Positions 32,701-40,639 are shown, numbered from the stretch's first letter. The stretch is 64,000 nucleotides of DNA from Cristatella mucedo (GCA_009760855.2 WPIO01000018.1:5070001-5134000), one strand, 5' to 3'. A program made the numbers and translations. Notes: a model not told the origin generated them from the sequence alone.

Positions 32701-33671
32701 GTAAAGGTAGCACTTTAACCCGTAGGCCAAACCAGGACTGCACCTCCAGCAACAAGTCGTTTTCAAGGTGCTGTGAAATGTTGCGATTTACCATTTTTAT
32801 TTGGGTCAGAGATACATTCTCTCGTCATTGTTATATAAACTGGGTTATGAATATGCCCTTGTGTAAGGCACTATTTTCATTGGTCACACTTATTATTTGT
32901 TCACGGTCGGATTTGTGCTGCTCAATCGTAAACAAAGAGTCGCCTGTACTTTAGCGCACATTAGTATGTATATGCCCAAGTGGCCATAAGCTTTGCCACA
33001 CCCACCCAACACCTGTATCACCCGTATATATGTGTGTGTGTGAGTGCGTGTGTGGGGGGCGTGATTTATTGTGACCTGTGCGCAGGTGCCTACTGCTCTT
33101 TTTTATATAGTTGTCACTTTTGGTCTGCATCCTTTGTGCAGCAGTGCTGCACTGTTGGTTGCTCAGTAGGCAGGCATTCAGATTTGTCGAATGGCCGTGG
33201 TCTGTCAGGTTGGCCATGCCAACCCCTGAATGGTGCAGACGCAGGCTGCTTCTGCACCATTCGGGGGTGTTGCAAGATGTGTCGTGTCGCTTAGCAATAG
33301 AGGGAGGAGGCAGGGCCAAAGCCCTTTAGTCCGCTCGCGGCCGCCTGTTCGTCGATGCCTGCATCGCTGTGCTAGCACTGTGTCTGGAGCGGGTGGGGGG
33401 GGTGAGCTGGCATCGCTAGATCAGTCAGTGCTTCTCTGGTGCCTCGCTCACGTTTCGTGCTCACTGCTCTCGTTACAGGCTGACGGCCAAATTTAACCTG
33501 TCGCACACGGTGGACGATGTGCGCCGATACGTGAGGTTGTCGAAGCTGCAGTATGCCTCAGCTTCGTTCGTGCTGCTGACGACCTTTCCCAATAAGGAGC
33601 TGACGGATGGTGCTGCCACACTGAAGGACGCCAATCTGCACAATGCCGTCATCGTCCAGAAGATGATCTAG
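15840..33671 (+). CDS. NSFL1C: p47 / NSFL1C, p97(VCP) cofactor, whole gene (8 exons)
   Basis: This is the p47 adaptor of the AAA ATPase p97/VCP. In the known family it acts in the cytosol and nucleus, binding monoubiquitin through UBA and p97 through SEP and UBX during Golgi/ER membrane fusion and proteasome-related work. The coding exons are 15840-15941, 20641-20834, 21019-21129, 22289-22372, 22492-22657, 22953-23062, 25952-26251 and 33479-33671. They sum to 1260 nt with matching phases, giving 419 residues plus TAG. Family order is intact: UBA (about 1-45), acidic/low-complexity linker, [12 protein letters not shown] motif (about 128-139), SEP (about 220-300) and a C-terminal UBX (about 340-417) with the FPNK loop. 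Vertebrate p47 is about 370 residues; the extra length is in the linkers. All introns are GT/AG. I recognised it by memory of p47 sequences, not by search. Confidence is high that the gene is complete and intact. Confidence 0.95.
16158..16321 (+). repeat. 30-bp minisatellite in p47 intron 1
   Basis: Five units of 29-32 bp, each with CGAGACCCAGCTCGTGCGAG, plus a partial one. It begins about 220 bp after exon 1 in CpG-rich sequence. Confidence 0.88.
16388..16600 (+). mobile_element. LINE-A 3' UTR fragment in p47 intron 1
   Basis: It has the TGCATGCTGACCCTGTGCATG block, then GTGAAGTGCCTAGAAAGAG and (TTA)n. It contains 3' UTR only. Confidence 0.75.
17028..17115 (+). mobile_element. SINE-2 head fragment
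   Basis: A B-box-like TTTCGAATCCTG and the ACCGAGGTCGTCG core match other SINE-2 heads. A short (CT)n sits near the A box. The 3' half is missing. Confidence 0.5.
17143..17939 (-). mobile_element. LINE-A 3' copy in p47 intron 1
   Basis: The minus strand contains the RT C-terminal region ([30 protein letters not shown]) with frameshifts, then the complete 3' UTR and (TTA)n tail. It is 5' truncated at about 17939. Confidence 0.8.
18048..18187 (-). mobile_element. SINE-1 (tRNA-derived), full-length
   Basis: On the minus strand the head GAGCTGGTTTGGTCC, an A-box-like AGTTAAGGTGC and a B-box-like GGGCTCGAGCC-type sequence precede a tail that resembles the LINE-A end (AGAGATTTTAAGTT, GGGGCGCTATAC). 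This is one of about ten copies. Confidence 0.8.
18815..19050 (-). mobile_element. 3' end of another non-LTR retrotransposon
   Basis: The minus strand encodes [20 protein letters not shown] and ELKTRQF. The pattern LPxxI...FxxxLKTxxF is typical of the C-terminus of CR1/L2/Rex-type ORF2. It is not LINE-A. Only this stretch is recognisable. Confidence 0.45.
19158..19385 (-). mobile_element. LINE-A 3' UTR with opposite-strand tail-only insertion
   Basis: Minus-strand LINE-A 3' UTR pieces (19158-19251 and 19323-19385) flank a plus-strand tail-only copy at 19252-19322. TATGCA occurs on both sides (19246-19251 and 19323-19328), a 6-bp target-site duplication. Confidence 0.7.
19577..19683. repeat. 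TTGCTTTG/TTGCTCACTTTG minisatellite
   Basis: About 100 bp of alternating TTGCTTTG and TTGCTCACTTTG words in p47 intron 1. Copies differ by a few bases. Confidence 0.75.
19880..20022 (+). mobile_element. SINE-1, full-length
   Basis: Head TTTGGTCCAGCAGTTAAGGTGC (A box), GGGCTCGAGCCCTG (B box), then the tail with AGATTAAGTTCTCTTGGGGCG and (ATT)n. It lies in p47 intron 1 on the sense strand. Confidence 0.85.
20641..20834 (+). CDS. NSFL1C: p47 exon 2: end of UBA and linker
   Basis: It follows a CTCTGCAG acceptor and begins VALSSFFEH, the counterpart of the third UBA helix of p47. An acidic DEDDDE stretch and a Ser/Ala/Pro-rich linker follow. The donor is GTGCGT, and the exon ends two bases into a codon. 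Intron 2 is only 184 bp. Confidence 0.92.
21019..21129 (+). CDS. NSFL1C: p47 exon 3: linker and YYAGG motif
   Basis: The acceptor is GCGTGCAG. The exon encodes about residues 99-135, including [18 protein letters not shown], the counterpart of the acidic stretch and FYAGGSERSGQQ of vertebrate p47. The donor is GTCAGT, again two bases into a codon (AG), completed by T of the next exon to give Ser. Confidence 0.92.
21836..21995 (+). mobile_element. SINE-1 with duplicated tail segment
   Basis: The tRNA-like head is followed by the tail core CTGAATAGAGATCAAGTT, which occurs twice in tandem (about 21946 and 21963). It lies in p47 intron 3. Confidence 0.75.
22289..22372 (+). CDS. NSFL1C: p47 exon 4: SGQQ and amphipathic segment
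   Basis: This 84-base exon has acceptor CTTGCAG and donor GTAAGC. It reads [13 protein letters not shown] and then [12 protein letters not shown], matching the conserved GQQIVGPP and LVDDLFKGAK block of p47. Its residual GA joins the T of exon 5 to make Asp. The basic KKK run occupies the position of the nuclear-localisation-like basic patch in vertebrate p47. Confidence 0.9.
22492..22657 (+). CDS. NSFL1C: p47 exon 5: linker before SEP
   Basis: It follows GTTGCAG and reads HGAEVVEP, a polar stretch, then [16 protein letters not shown], the counterpart of PFAGGGYRLG in p47. The donor is GTAGGC and the exon ends in phase 0. A 30-bp tandem duplication (22782-22841) lies in the following 295-bp intron. 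Confidence 0.92.
22953..23062 (+). CDS. NSFL1C: p47 exon 6: first half of SEP domain
   Basis: The acceptor is TTTTGCAG and the donor GTAGGT. The exon encodes about residues 220-256, with [19 protein letters not shown] and then [11 protein letters not shown], the core of the SEP domain (Shp1-eyc-p47) used for p97 contact and trimerisation in the family. Confidence 0.95.
23590..24310 (+). repeat. 0.7 kb pyrimidine tract in p47 intron 6
   Basis: CTCT, CTGT and CTCC words with almost no A for about 700 bp on the plus (sense) strand. It ends where a LINE-A copy begins. Confidence 0.92.
24313..24795 (+). mobile_element. LINE-A 3' copy in p47 intron 6
   Basis: The sequence runs from GCCACATTTCTTCACTTC (RT C-terminal end) through GCCTGGCACTCGCTCCC and the 3' UTR to (TTA)n. 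It begins directly at the end of the 0.7 kb pyrimidine tract. Confidence 0.75.
25270..25467 (+). mobile_element. SINE-1 with tandemly duplicated tail
   Basis: Head and B box GGGCTCGAGCCCTG are followed by two complete tail units (GAAGCGCCTGAATAGAGATC ... GGGCGCTATACAAT at about 25372 and 25420), and then by (TA)n. Confidence 0.85.
25469..25613 (+). repeat. Two (TA)n tracts
   Basis: (TA)n at about 25469-25519 and 25552-25613, separated by TGGTTCTTCTCTACACAC-like sequence. The tract is attached to the SINE-1 tail in p47 intron 6. Confidence 0.92.
25952..26251 (+). CDS. NSFL1C: p47 exon 7: end of SEP and start of UBX
   Basis: The acceptor is TTTTCCAG and the donor GTAAGC. The exon encodes [10 protein letters not shown], then [13 protein letters not shown] (end of SEP), [17 protein letters not shown] (the conserved post-SEP motif), an Ala/Pro-rich linker, and [19 protein letters not shown], the first strand of the UBX fold. 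Confidence 0.95.
26697..26872 (+). repeat. (GT)n microsatellite
   Basis: About 175 bp of GT with GA and GC breaks towards the right end. It lies in p47 intron 7. Confidence 0.95.
27188..27336 (-). mobile_element. SINE-1, minus strand
   Basis: It ends in the reverse of CGCTGGTTTGGTTCAGTGGC and contains GGGCTCGAGCCC and the tail core (CCTAAGAGAACT). It lies in p47 intron 7. Confidence 0.8.
27463..27586 (+). repeat. 61-bp tandem duplication
   Basis: CTGAAGGTGCTCTCGTGGCA through GTCCCTCAGTCG occurs twice with one base difference (CAG/CAC). It lies just upstream of the Tc1 fossil and could be part of its 5' region. Confidence 0.92.
27700..28250 (+). mobile_element. Tc1-type transposase fossil (DD34E, inactivated)
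   Basis: The frame from 27777 reads LWTYESAF, then [10 protein letters not shown] and [13 protein letters not shown]. After a frameshift near 28003-28025 it continues [25 protein letters not shown] and IEHLWDRLE. The second Asp (28060) and the Glu (28165) are 34 residues apart, the Tc1 signature. The first catalytic Asp, expected in WTDES, is Tyr (codon 27786). With the frameshift, the copy is dead. The N-terminal DNA-binding part was not recognised upstream, and terminal repeats were not found. It lies in p47 intron 7. Confidence 0.85.
29482..32060 (-). mobile_element. LINE-A, L2/CR1-like, longest copy (5' truncated)
   Basis: Read on the minus strand it encodes the end of an endonuclease region ([16 protein letters not shown]), a linker ([20 protein letters not shown]), the start of the reverse transcriptase (TTSPLD), and then the palm with FYTNDTHLY in place of the usual FYADD. 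A C-terminal domain with [13 protein letters not shown] and [14 protein letters not shown] follows, then a 3' UTR ending in the AAAGCGCC/GGCGCTTT stem-loop and (TTA)n. Frameshifts and the degraded YADD box show it is inactive. It sits antisense in p47 intron 7 and carries a nested tail-only insertion at 29991-30107. Confidence 0.88.
29991..30107 (-). mobile_element. Tail-only LINE-A copy nested in LINE-A
   Basis: The last 117 bp of LINE-A, with its (TTA)n end, interrupts the larger LINE copy exactly where other copies read TTGACTGG-TAGC. TGGTA is present on both sides (29986-29990 and 30108-30112), a 5-bp target-site duplication. Confidence 0.8.
32610..32736 (-). mobile_element. SINE-1, minus strand, diverged
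   Basis: The tail (CACCCTAAGAGAACTGAATC), a decayed B box and the head ending AACCAGG are visible. It lies in p47 intron 7. Confidence 0.7.
33479..33671 (+). CDS. NSFL1C: p47 exon 8: UBX domain and stop
   Basis: The acceptor is CGTTACAG after a 7.2 kb intron. The exon encodes the rest of the UBX domain, including [12 protein letters not shown] (p97-binding S3/S4 loop; the family has FPR or FPN here) and NAVIVQKMI before TAG. An ATTAAA signal follows at 33792-33797. Confidence 0.95.
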
Positions 33672-33791
33672 TGCCTGTCTGATGGCAGTGTCGGGCTGCG
33701 GAGGTGGCCGACACCGACTGGGAGGAGGCCGAATCGCCAGCCTCGGCTGCTGCTGCTGCTGTCGATTGAGTTGTTGTAGTTGGACTAGTTA

Positions 33792-33797
33792 ATTAAA
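33792..33797 (+). terminator. Likely p47 polyadenylation signal (ATTAAA)
   Basis: ATTAAA, the commonest variant of AATAAA, lies 120 bp after the p47 stop codon. It is followed by a T-rich, GT-containing stretch. No AATAAA is closer. Confidence 0.5.
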
Positions 33798-34029
33798 AGT
33801 TTTGTATTTCGTCCTCGGCTATAGGACGAGCATTCCACACACAGTGGGCCGGTAAATTAGTTCAGTGCGATCAGCACTGTTCCGTTCTGTCTTTGGCTTG
33901 TCCTCAGAATGAGAAGCATTACAGCTGCAGCCTTACAGCAGCCTACTGTAGCACCAGTATTGATATGTAGCTGTAATGCTGCAGCCTGCTCCTATCAATG
34001 CCTACAGTGCCGATACTCAGCCGTAGCCA

Positions 34030-34081
34030 CTCGATCCACCCGGATCGGTCGGGCACGCCCGGCCGATCCGGGTGGATCGAG
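34030..34081. repeat. 52-bp near-perfect palindrome
   Basis: CTCGATCCACCCGGATCGG (34030-34048) is the exact reverse complement of 34063-34081. The 14 bases between also pair (CGGGC/GCCCG) apart from one T-G position. Confidence 0.93.
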
Positions 34082-34639
34082 CTTTAGCGGGGCACTTTCC
34101 ATGGTGCAATCATCGATCGCTGCTCGGGGTGGACACTGGCGGTCGGGCCTGCTTCATGTCGGCCGATAGTGGCGTCAAAGGCTCGGCATTTTCCTTATCG
34201 GCAGCCCCTATAACCTGCTCGGCTCAGTAGCCAATGGTTGCCGCTGAGACTGGTCTGCAGTCTAGATACACTGGATCGGATCCGCGTCAATCTATCGGAA
34301 GGCTCATGCACCACTAACTGCCCGCTTTTCTAAAGAAGGAAGTGTCTGTTGGGGATTTTCATCGAATTGCATGCGCACGAAATAGGTACATACATTTTTT
34401 TCGCGCCTGCGACCTCATAGCCTTGCAGAGTGTAATGAGTCTCGCGGAATACCGTGGTCGCCTTGCGAGTGTTTTTACATTAAAGCTGAGGGCCCGTGTT
34501 TGCTGCAGTTCGTAGGGCTAAACTTAGTAACTGGCTGAGAAGGAATCCCTACTACTCATGCACGATCGGATACCTGATGATAATTCTTGCATCCCATGCG
34601 AACCCCACAGTTTCTGACAGCAGTTAGGAAGGAGGACAG

Positions 34640-34905
34640 CAAGGTTAACAGCCGAGTTAATGGCCTGCTGTTGGGTTGATGCTCTGCAAAGCCTGAGCTG
34701 CTACTTCAATGCTACTCACTACCTCAACTGCTCTCCTGACTCTGCTATGCTTCCCACTTTCTCTTTGTTGAGTGAGACGAAGTCTATTGGCTACCGAATG
34801 CCTACCGAAAGCCGCTTAGGCTGTGAGTGCACTATAAACAACACCCGCATAGTCTTTATGACTTTGTGGAGTTACAGAAGGAGATACATTACATTACAAA
34901 GGGAG
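34640..34905 (+). mobile_element. LINE-B 3' fragment
   Basis: It shares CTCCTGACTCTGCTATGCTT, TGGCTACCGAATG and GACTTTGTGGAGTTACAGAA with copies at 39.94, 42.6 and 63.4 kb. The family tail is (ACATT)n-like. Coding frames are broken. Confidence 0.7.
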
Positions 34906-35109
34906 CCACATTGTTTTCTCATTCATAAGAAGGTACCGGCTTAGCATCAGACGTTGGTAAATTTTAATCAGCCGACTTTTTTGAGTCGTAAATGAGAGAA
35001 ATCTGTCGGCTCAACAAGTTATCGGAACTTGCCAGGACTCAAAGCCACGACCATGCTTGGGCAAGTCTTTCATTTGTAGCTTTGTGTGCAGCTTCCCGGT
35101 TTGTAGCGT

Positions 35110-35255
35110 TTATTTAACTGCCTCTTTTATATCGTGACAGAAGAGCCTTTGCGGCCATCACCACTGCTTGCAGCAGCAATAAAGGATCGCCCACCGTTGG
35201 ATTCGAACTCAGGACCGAGGTCGTGAAAACCTTACCTAGTGTGGCATTGAGTTCA
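35110..35255 (-). mobile_element. SINE-2, minus strand
   Basis: It carries the ATTTAACTGCCTCTTTTATA end, GCGGCCATCACCACTGCT and a B-box GGATTCGAACTC. The head ends near ACCTAGTGTGG. Confidence 0.75.
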
Positions 35256-36369
35256 ACCCATAACTCGAGTGTTAAAAGGTTGGTGAGACAGTCTGGGTGT
35301 GGCGAGTAGGCTGCTAGCTTTGAGGGTTGCTAAGCGTCTGCCCCAAACATCTACTGCAACTACAAAAACCACATGCACCGGGCAGCTTTGGAAGAGTGCA
35401 TTCCCACCGCATGGAGCAGATTGCCGTCGGAACCGCTAAGGAGTTGTACAGCTGCCAGCTACCAGCTTAAACTGAATGCGATAAAAGTTAAGAACATTTT
35501 GAATCGACTTTCGATCTAGCTTGAGTGAGCTCTGCTGCGAACCGGTAAGTTCATGTGGCAGGGCCTCTCACAAGCTGACTTTATATGGGAAGGGCCAGTC
35601 ATTGTGAGCTCGAACAGAATGGAGGGCTGGTCATGTAATGGCAAACTGACTGGCATATGTGGCCATCAATATAGTGGCATATGTGGCCATCTCCGTATTC
35701 CATTGTCTCTCGGCAAATATAACTATTGACAGGGCTGCTGCCCTGGTCGCTGTCGAACAGCAGTCAAAATACGAAATCTGGTTACCTGGCAGAGAAATTT
35801 CCCAAGTTGCAAAACCAAGTTGCCGTCGGGGTTGCCTCGTAGAAGAATTTTGTACTGCGGCGTTTACTGCAGTGGTAAAAGTTAATGTAACTTAATATAC
35901 CTGTCTGTAACTTCACACGGATTAAGTGGATCTTTTCTATAGCAGGCGAGTTTTCCACGGCGCCCCAAAAGCCTAGCGGCTCTTACCTGGCTCTCGGTAA
36001 GCATGCGGTAGCCAGCATACTTTATCTCAAAATATTGTCATTAGAAGGGCAAGGTAGTTAAAGATGCGTTCCGGCGAGTCTGCCCTCGATCGCCTCAATA
36101 GGTCATGTGAATAAAGAATGCCTAGCGATTGGTGTACGACTTGGTTAGGGTTAACAGCCCGGACCTACCAGGGGCTGCTTTGTTAGTACTAATGCGTCTT
36201 TACGTGGCTGACATTAAACTTTGTAATATAAGGAATTGATTTCCAAGCTAGTCGGCTTGGAACTAGCTTCTGTCGGTTTGTAGAAAAGCAGGCTAGAGCC
36301 CGAAGTTTTTAGTATTTTAAAGATAGCATCTAGAGTTTGGATGTCGTTCGTAATTTCGGTGCTATATTA

Positions 36370-38283
36370 ACAATAATAATAATAATGCACTTGATAAAGC
36401 GCCCTCAGAGAACTTAATCTCTTTCTAGGCGCTTTACATTTGCTGCAAAAGGAAATGCAATTGAATGGTGAGTAAAATCCTGCTTGATAAACAAACAAAA
36501 TTAATAACATGGTTAGGGGTGACATGCACAGGGTCAGCATGCAAATGTGGTTAGTGGCAGCATGCACAGTGTCAGCATGCATAAGCACATCCAGGACGAA
36601 TCACAGGGACCCACTAAATGCTGTACTAAATAAGGGGTGTTTTCAAGTTCTTTTTAAATGTGGTCAAGTCAGGGAATGTTCTGACGCAAGTCGGGAGTGA
36701 GTTCCAGGCTTTGGGAGCATACGAACTAAATGCACGGTCTCCAGAGGGTTTGAGGTTTGTACGGGATATTGGTAGACTGTTGGATTCCGAAAAGCAGGTG
36801 GTACGATGCTTGACCTGGTGGGGGAGTAGATCTGAAATAGGCTGGAGCCAAAGAATGAAGTGACCTAAAAGTGAGCGACAAAACCTTGAAGTCGATCCGT
36901 TGCTTGACTGGTAGCCAGTGCAGGTCGGCGAGAAGTGGTATGATGTGGCAACTGCACCGCTCACAACAGACAAGCCTAGCTGCAGAGTTTTGCACCAGCT
37001 GTAAGCACCTGATTGCACATGCCGTAGGCCAGCAAACAGTGAGTTACAGAAGTCAAGGTGGGATTTCACAAATGCACGGACCCACTTAGATGTGGTACCT
37101 TATCTAAACAAGACCGAATTTAAGCAATGCTATGTAGCTGAAAGTACACAGACTTAATTTTGGAGCCGATGTGGTCGTCTAACGGGGTCACTTTGGAACA
37201 TGACACCTAGATTTCGAGCTGATTCAACAGGAGATAGGCTGGCAGAGCCAATTTTGATCGTCAGCCTTTCCGATTTCTGAATCACACTAGGTTTGCCCAT
37301 GACTAGTAAGTTAGTTTTATCATCATTTAGTTTTAGAAAATTTGCTGCCATGCATGTGCGGATGTCATCAATGCATGCAGCTAGTGAGTTTAGAGAATTT
37401 GAGGTGCTCGAAGGCTGGGAGGGATCAAAGCAAAGGTACAACTGAGTGTCATTCGGATAGGCGTAAAGGACTAGATTGTGCTTGGCAATCACATCAGCAA
37501 GAGGGAGAGTATAGACCGTGGAAAGAACCGGACCTAGTGCGGAGCCCTGAGGCACCCAATATTTCAGAGGTTCATTGGATGATCTATGTTCATTCAGATC
37601 AATACTCTGGAGTCTCCCACTGAGATAGGACCTGAATCATTGTAGAGCAGTGCCAGTGAGGCCCAGGCGAGATGAGAGGTGCTCTGGAAGAACTTTGTGA
37701 TCGATGGTGTCAAAAGCTGCCGAAAGATCGAGCAAAACAGGCAGAGACACTCTACCTATGTCTGCATTCCTAAGTAGGTCGTTGTATACCCTAAGCAATG
37801 CTGACTCTGTGGAGTGATTAGCTCTAAAGCCAGACTGGAACTTACTAGCAAGGTGTGAGGTTTCGATATATGAATTCAGCTGGTCTGCCACGACCCGTTC
37901 CAGTGTCTTTGATAGGAATGGTAGAAGGGAGACTGGACGGTAGTTGCTCAAGTTCTCTTGGTCTAGTGTTGCTTTCTTGAGGAGAGGCCTGACTACAGCT
38001 TTTTTGAAAGGTGCTGGGACATGACCTGAGGCTACTGACATATTAATGATGTTAGTTATGCATGGCAGCAGCAGATCAATGCAACGTAGGAGCAGGACAG
38101 TGGGAATAGGGTCCAGAGGACTTGTTGTCTTCTTCGATTGGGATACGAACTTCAGGACGAGATCACTTGTGACCTGTTTAAATGTAGACATTGAGGTGCA
38201 GCCAGGAATCGGGGAACAGCGTTCTAGGGGGGATGTTGTCATCGCAGGGATGGACTTCCTGATCTTATCCATCTTCTGCACCT
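36370..38283 (-). mobile_element. LINE-A copy with RT domain (5' truncated)
   Basis: The minus strand encodes the clearest reverse transcriptase in the window: [43 protein letters not shown] and LLDLSAAFDTIDH. After a frameshift near 37636 come VPQGSALGPVLS and AYPNDTQLY (YADD box mutated to YPND). The 3' UTR and (TTA)n follow. The motifs place it in the CR1/L2 group. It stops abruptly at about 38283 next to CTCACT repeats. Confidence 0.88.
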
Positions 38284-39439
38284 TCTCACTCTCTCACTTT
38301 TCTGCACTATCTCACTTTTCTTGTTTATATAGCACCATATTTAAGAGTGTGGCTTGCGCCACCTACAAACCGTGATTTAAAAATTGAAATCGAGACAAAT
38401 AAGTGCAGCCAAAGTATTAATAATTTATTTAAAAGTTTTGTAACAATCAAATTTTGTGACCTGATCTGTAAACTAACCAATACAATTTTAGCTCGATGGA
38501 CGGGCTTGATGAAACCACCAGTCTCTCAATGGCTGGTTTATTTGTTTTTAATCTCAGCCGAAAGTTTGGAATGAATATTTTTAACAATTTGATAATATAT
38601 TCGATAATGCGGACTTCTTTACTTGAAGAGAAGTTGAATGACCAGAACATAAACTGAGTTTTACAAAACGCAACGATGGCAGTGCAAAAAGGAACTTTAT
38701 AACTGTCCACAATGCAGGATAGCAGTAGGAAACTTTCTTCCAAAACTAAAATCTTGGTACCCATTTTTAAGCTGGAGTTTCAGCCGAGAGTAACACTACT
38801 ACAACCAAACTTTCTTGTAATGTGAACATGCATCTATCACCTAATTCTAAAATTTATCCAAAGAATGTCCTATCAAATTTGACTTACCTGCTTACGGCAT
38901 GTTTAAATGAACGAAACCAACTTTCAGATAATAATCATCCGTCTTATATTTTTCTGCATGCTCAGCCGGGCTAGCAAATCGGTATGCTCGCGGCAGACTC
39001 ACTGTGCTTGACTTGTAATAATGAGAATAATAATAGTAATACACCCTCAGAGAACTGGATATATATCTAGGCACTTGACATATGCTGTAAGTGTAGCACG
39101 ATCAAATGATTAGTGGTAGCTCGAACATAAAACATTCAGTTCCGAAGTTTCAATGTAAGAGTTCAGCTGGTCTGCCACAATTCCTTCCAATCGTCTTTTT
39201 ATTGGAGGGAAATTGAGCGGAGGAGGCCGCTCAAGTTCAAGTTCACGTTCAAGTTCAAGCTCAAGTTCACTTGGGTCTAGTGTCGCTTTCTTATTTAGTG
39301 GCCTAATAATGACCTTCTTGAAAGAGGTGCAGGGAAGGCACTTGAGGCTAATGACACATTTTCTTTATGTTAGTTATGCATGGCAGCAGCAGATCTATGA
39401 ATCGTAGAAGCAGGACAGTGGGAACAGGGTCTAGAGGAC

Positions 39440-39624
39440 AAGTGAGCAACTAGGTAAAGCGGTTGCTTTCCACGACCTCGGTGCCGAGGTCGAGGGTTCG
39501 AATTCTGTTGTGGGCGACCTTTTATTGGCGGTGCAAGCGGTGGCGATAGCCGTAAAGGCTCTTCTGTCGCTATGAATGGCTGTTAAATCAGCCAGTACTT
39601 CCTCGTTTCTTTAACTTTTTTTAA
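39440..39624 (+). mobile_element. SINE-2, full-length
   Basis: This is the best copy of the second tRNA-derived family: A box ACTAGGTAAAGCGGTTGC, B box GGGTTCGAATTC, a body with GATAGCCGTAAAGGCTCTTC, and the 3' end TGTTAAATCAGCCAGTA. It has no LINE-A stem-loop. It is inserted in LINE-A. Confidence 0.85.
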
Positions 39625-39667
39625 CTGGAAGATAAAATTCAGGATGATCGCCTCCTTGAATTTAGAC

Positions 39668-39855
39668 CAGAGGTTCTCAACCTGTGGGTCGTGACCCCTT
39701 TGAGGGTCTAACGACCCTTTCACAGGGGTCGCCTAAGACCATTGGAAGACGAGCATTTCCACATTTTTCACACAATAACCTTATGGTTGGGGGTCACCAC
39801 AACATGAGGAACTGTATTAAAGGGTCTCGGCATTAGGAAGGTTGAGAACCATCTG
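39668..39855 (+). mobile_element. SPIN-like hAT MITE (non-autonomous)
   Basis: The 188-bp element starts CAGAGGTTCTCAACC and ends GGTTGAGAACCATCTG, hAT-type inverted termini. Inside, it has the paired GTCGTGACCCC and GACCCTTTCACAGGGGTC blocks, then GGGGGTCACCACAACATGAG and the GGCATTAGGAAGGTTGAG end. These match, as I remember them, the SPIN (SPACE INVADERS) family found as horizontally transferred copies in several vertebrates and invertebrates. No transposase is present. It is flanked by ATTTAGAC (39660-39667) and ATGTAGAC (39868-39875), a near-perfect 8-bp duplication, with 12 unexplained bases at the right end. Confidence 0.85.
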
Positions 39856-39935
39856 GTATCTACCAAGATGTAGACATTGAGGTGCTGCAAGGAAATGAGG
39901 AAGATGAGTCACGTGGGGTTGTTACTGATGGACAA

Positions 39936-40130
39936 TGTAATGTAGTGTAATGTATCTCCGTCAGTAACTCCACAAAGTCATACAGACTCTGTGGGTGTTA
40001 TGCAAGAGAGTTTTGTGTAGCGCACTCACAGCCTCGGTACGCATTCGGTAGCCAACAGACTTCGTCTCACGAAACAAAGAGAAAGTGGGAAACATAGCAG
40101 AGTCAGGAGAGCAGTTGAGGGACAAGAGTC
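39936..40130 (-). mobile_element. LINE-B 3' fragment
   Basis: Minus-strand copy of the family end with GTAATGTATCTCCGTCAG and CTCCACAAAGTCATA, running into GTAGCCAACAGACTTCGTCT. Confidence 0.75.
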
Positions 40131-40639
40131 AGTGTGCGTATTACCAAACCTACAGAGACTGCGGTACAAGTGGTGGGCTGGCAGGATTAGTACGAAATAA
40201 AATTCCACTCGCTGTGCCCTCGGTTCAATCATATGACAGTAATGCTCCTGAGTACATACAGCCTCACCACACAGTTTTCTAGCAGGGTAAGACCTAACGA
40301 AAACTTTGGCATACGTGCAGACTCGTGGTCAGTAGCATGTCTCTACACGTAGCACACCCAGGTCCTCCTTTGACAGGAGCAATAAATATATATGTATAAA
40401 TATTTTACACAATAATATATCATAATAAAATAATAATTTCAACCATTTGTGTAAATAAAATTTTAACTATACTTTTAACATAATAAATTATGATAATAAA
40501 CTCATATCCATAAATACAATACAATTATTGTATAAAACAATAAATATGAATTTATTACTATAAAATAATTTTATCTTGGGCAAACCAAATGTGACAGAAA
40601 CCGGAAAGCTTAACGCTCACAATCAGCTGTGCCAGCATT

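Larger units (their letters stand above)
33798..36369. other. Mostly unassigned intergenic DNA
   Basis: Apart from the 34.03 kb palindrome, a LINE-B fragment and a SINE-2, I see no gene. An 11-bp inverted repeat GCATTACAGCT/AGCTGTAATGC (33916 and 33969) lies just after the p47 polyadenylation site. Confidence 0.4.
39015..39930 (-). mobile_element. LINE-A copy interrupted by a SINE and a SPIN-like MITE
   Basis: Three LINE-A pieces (39015-39439, 39625-39660, 39868-39930) align in order with the 36-38 kb copy. A SINE-2 at 39440-39624 and the SPIN-like element at 39668-39855 split them. The 3' UTR and most of the C-terminal region are deleted. Confidence 0.75.
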
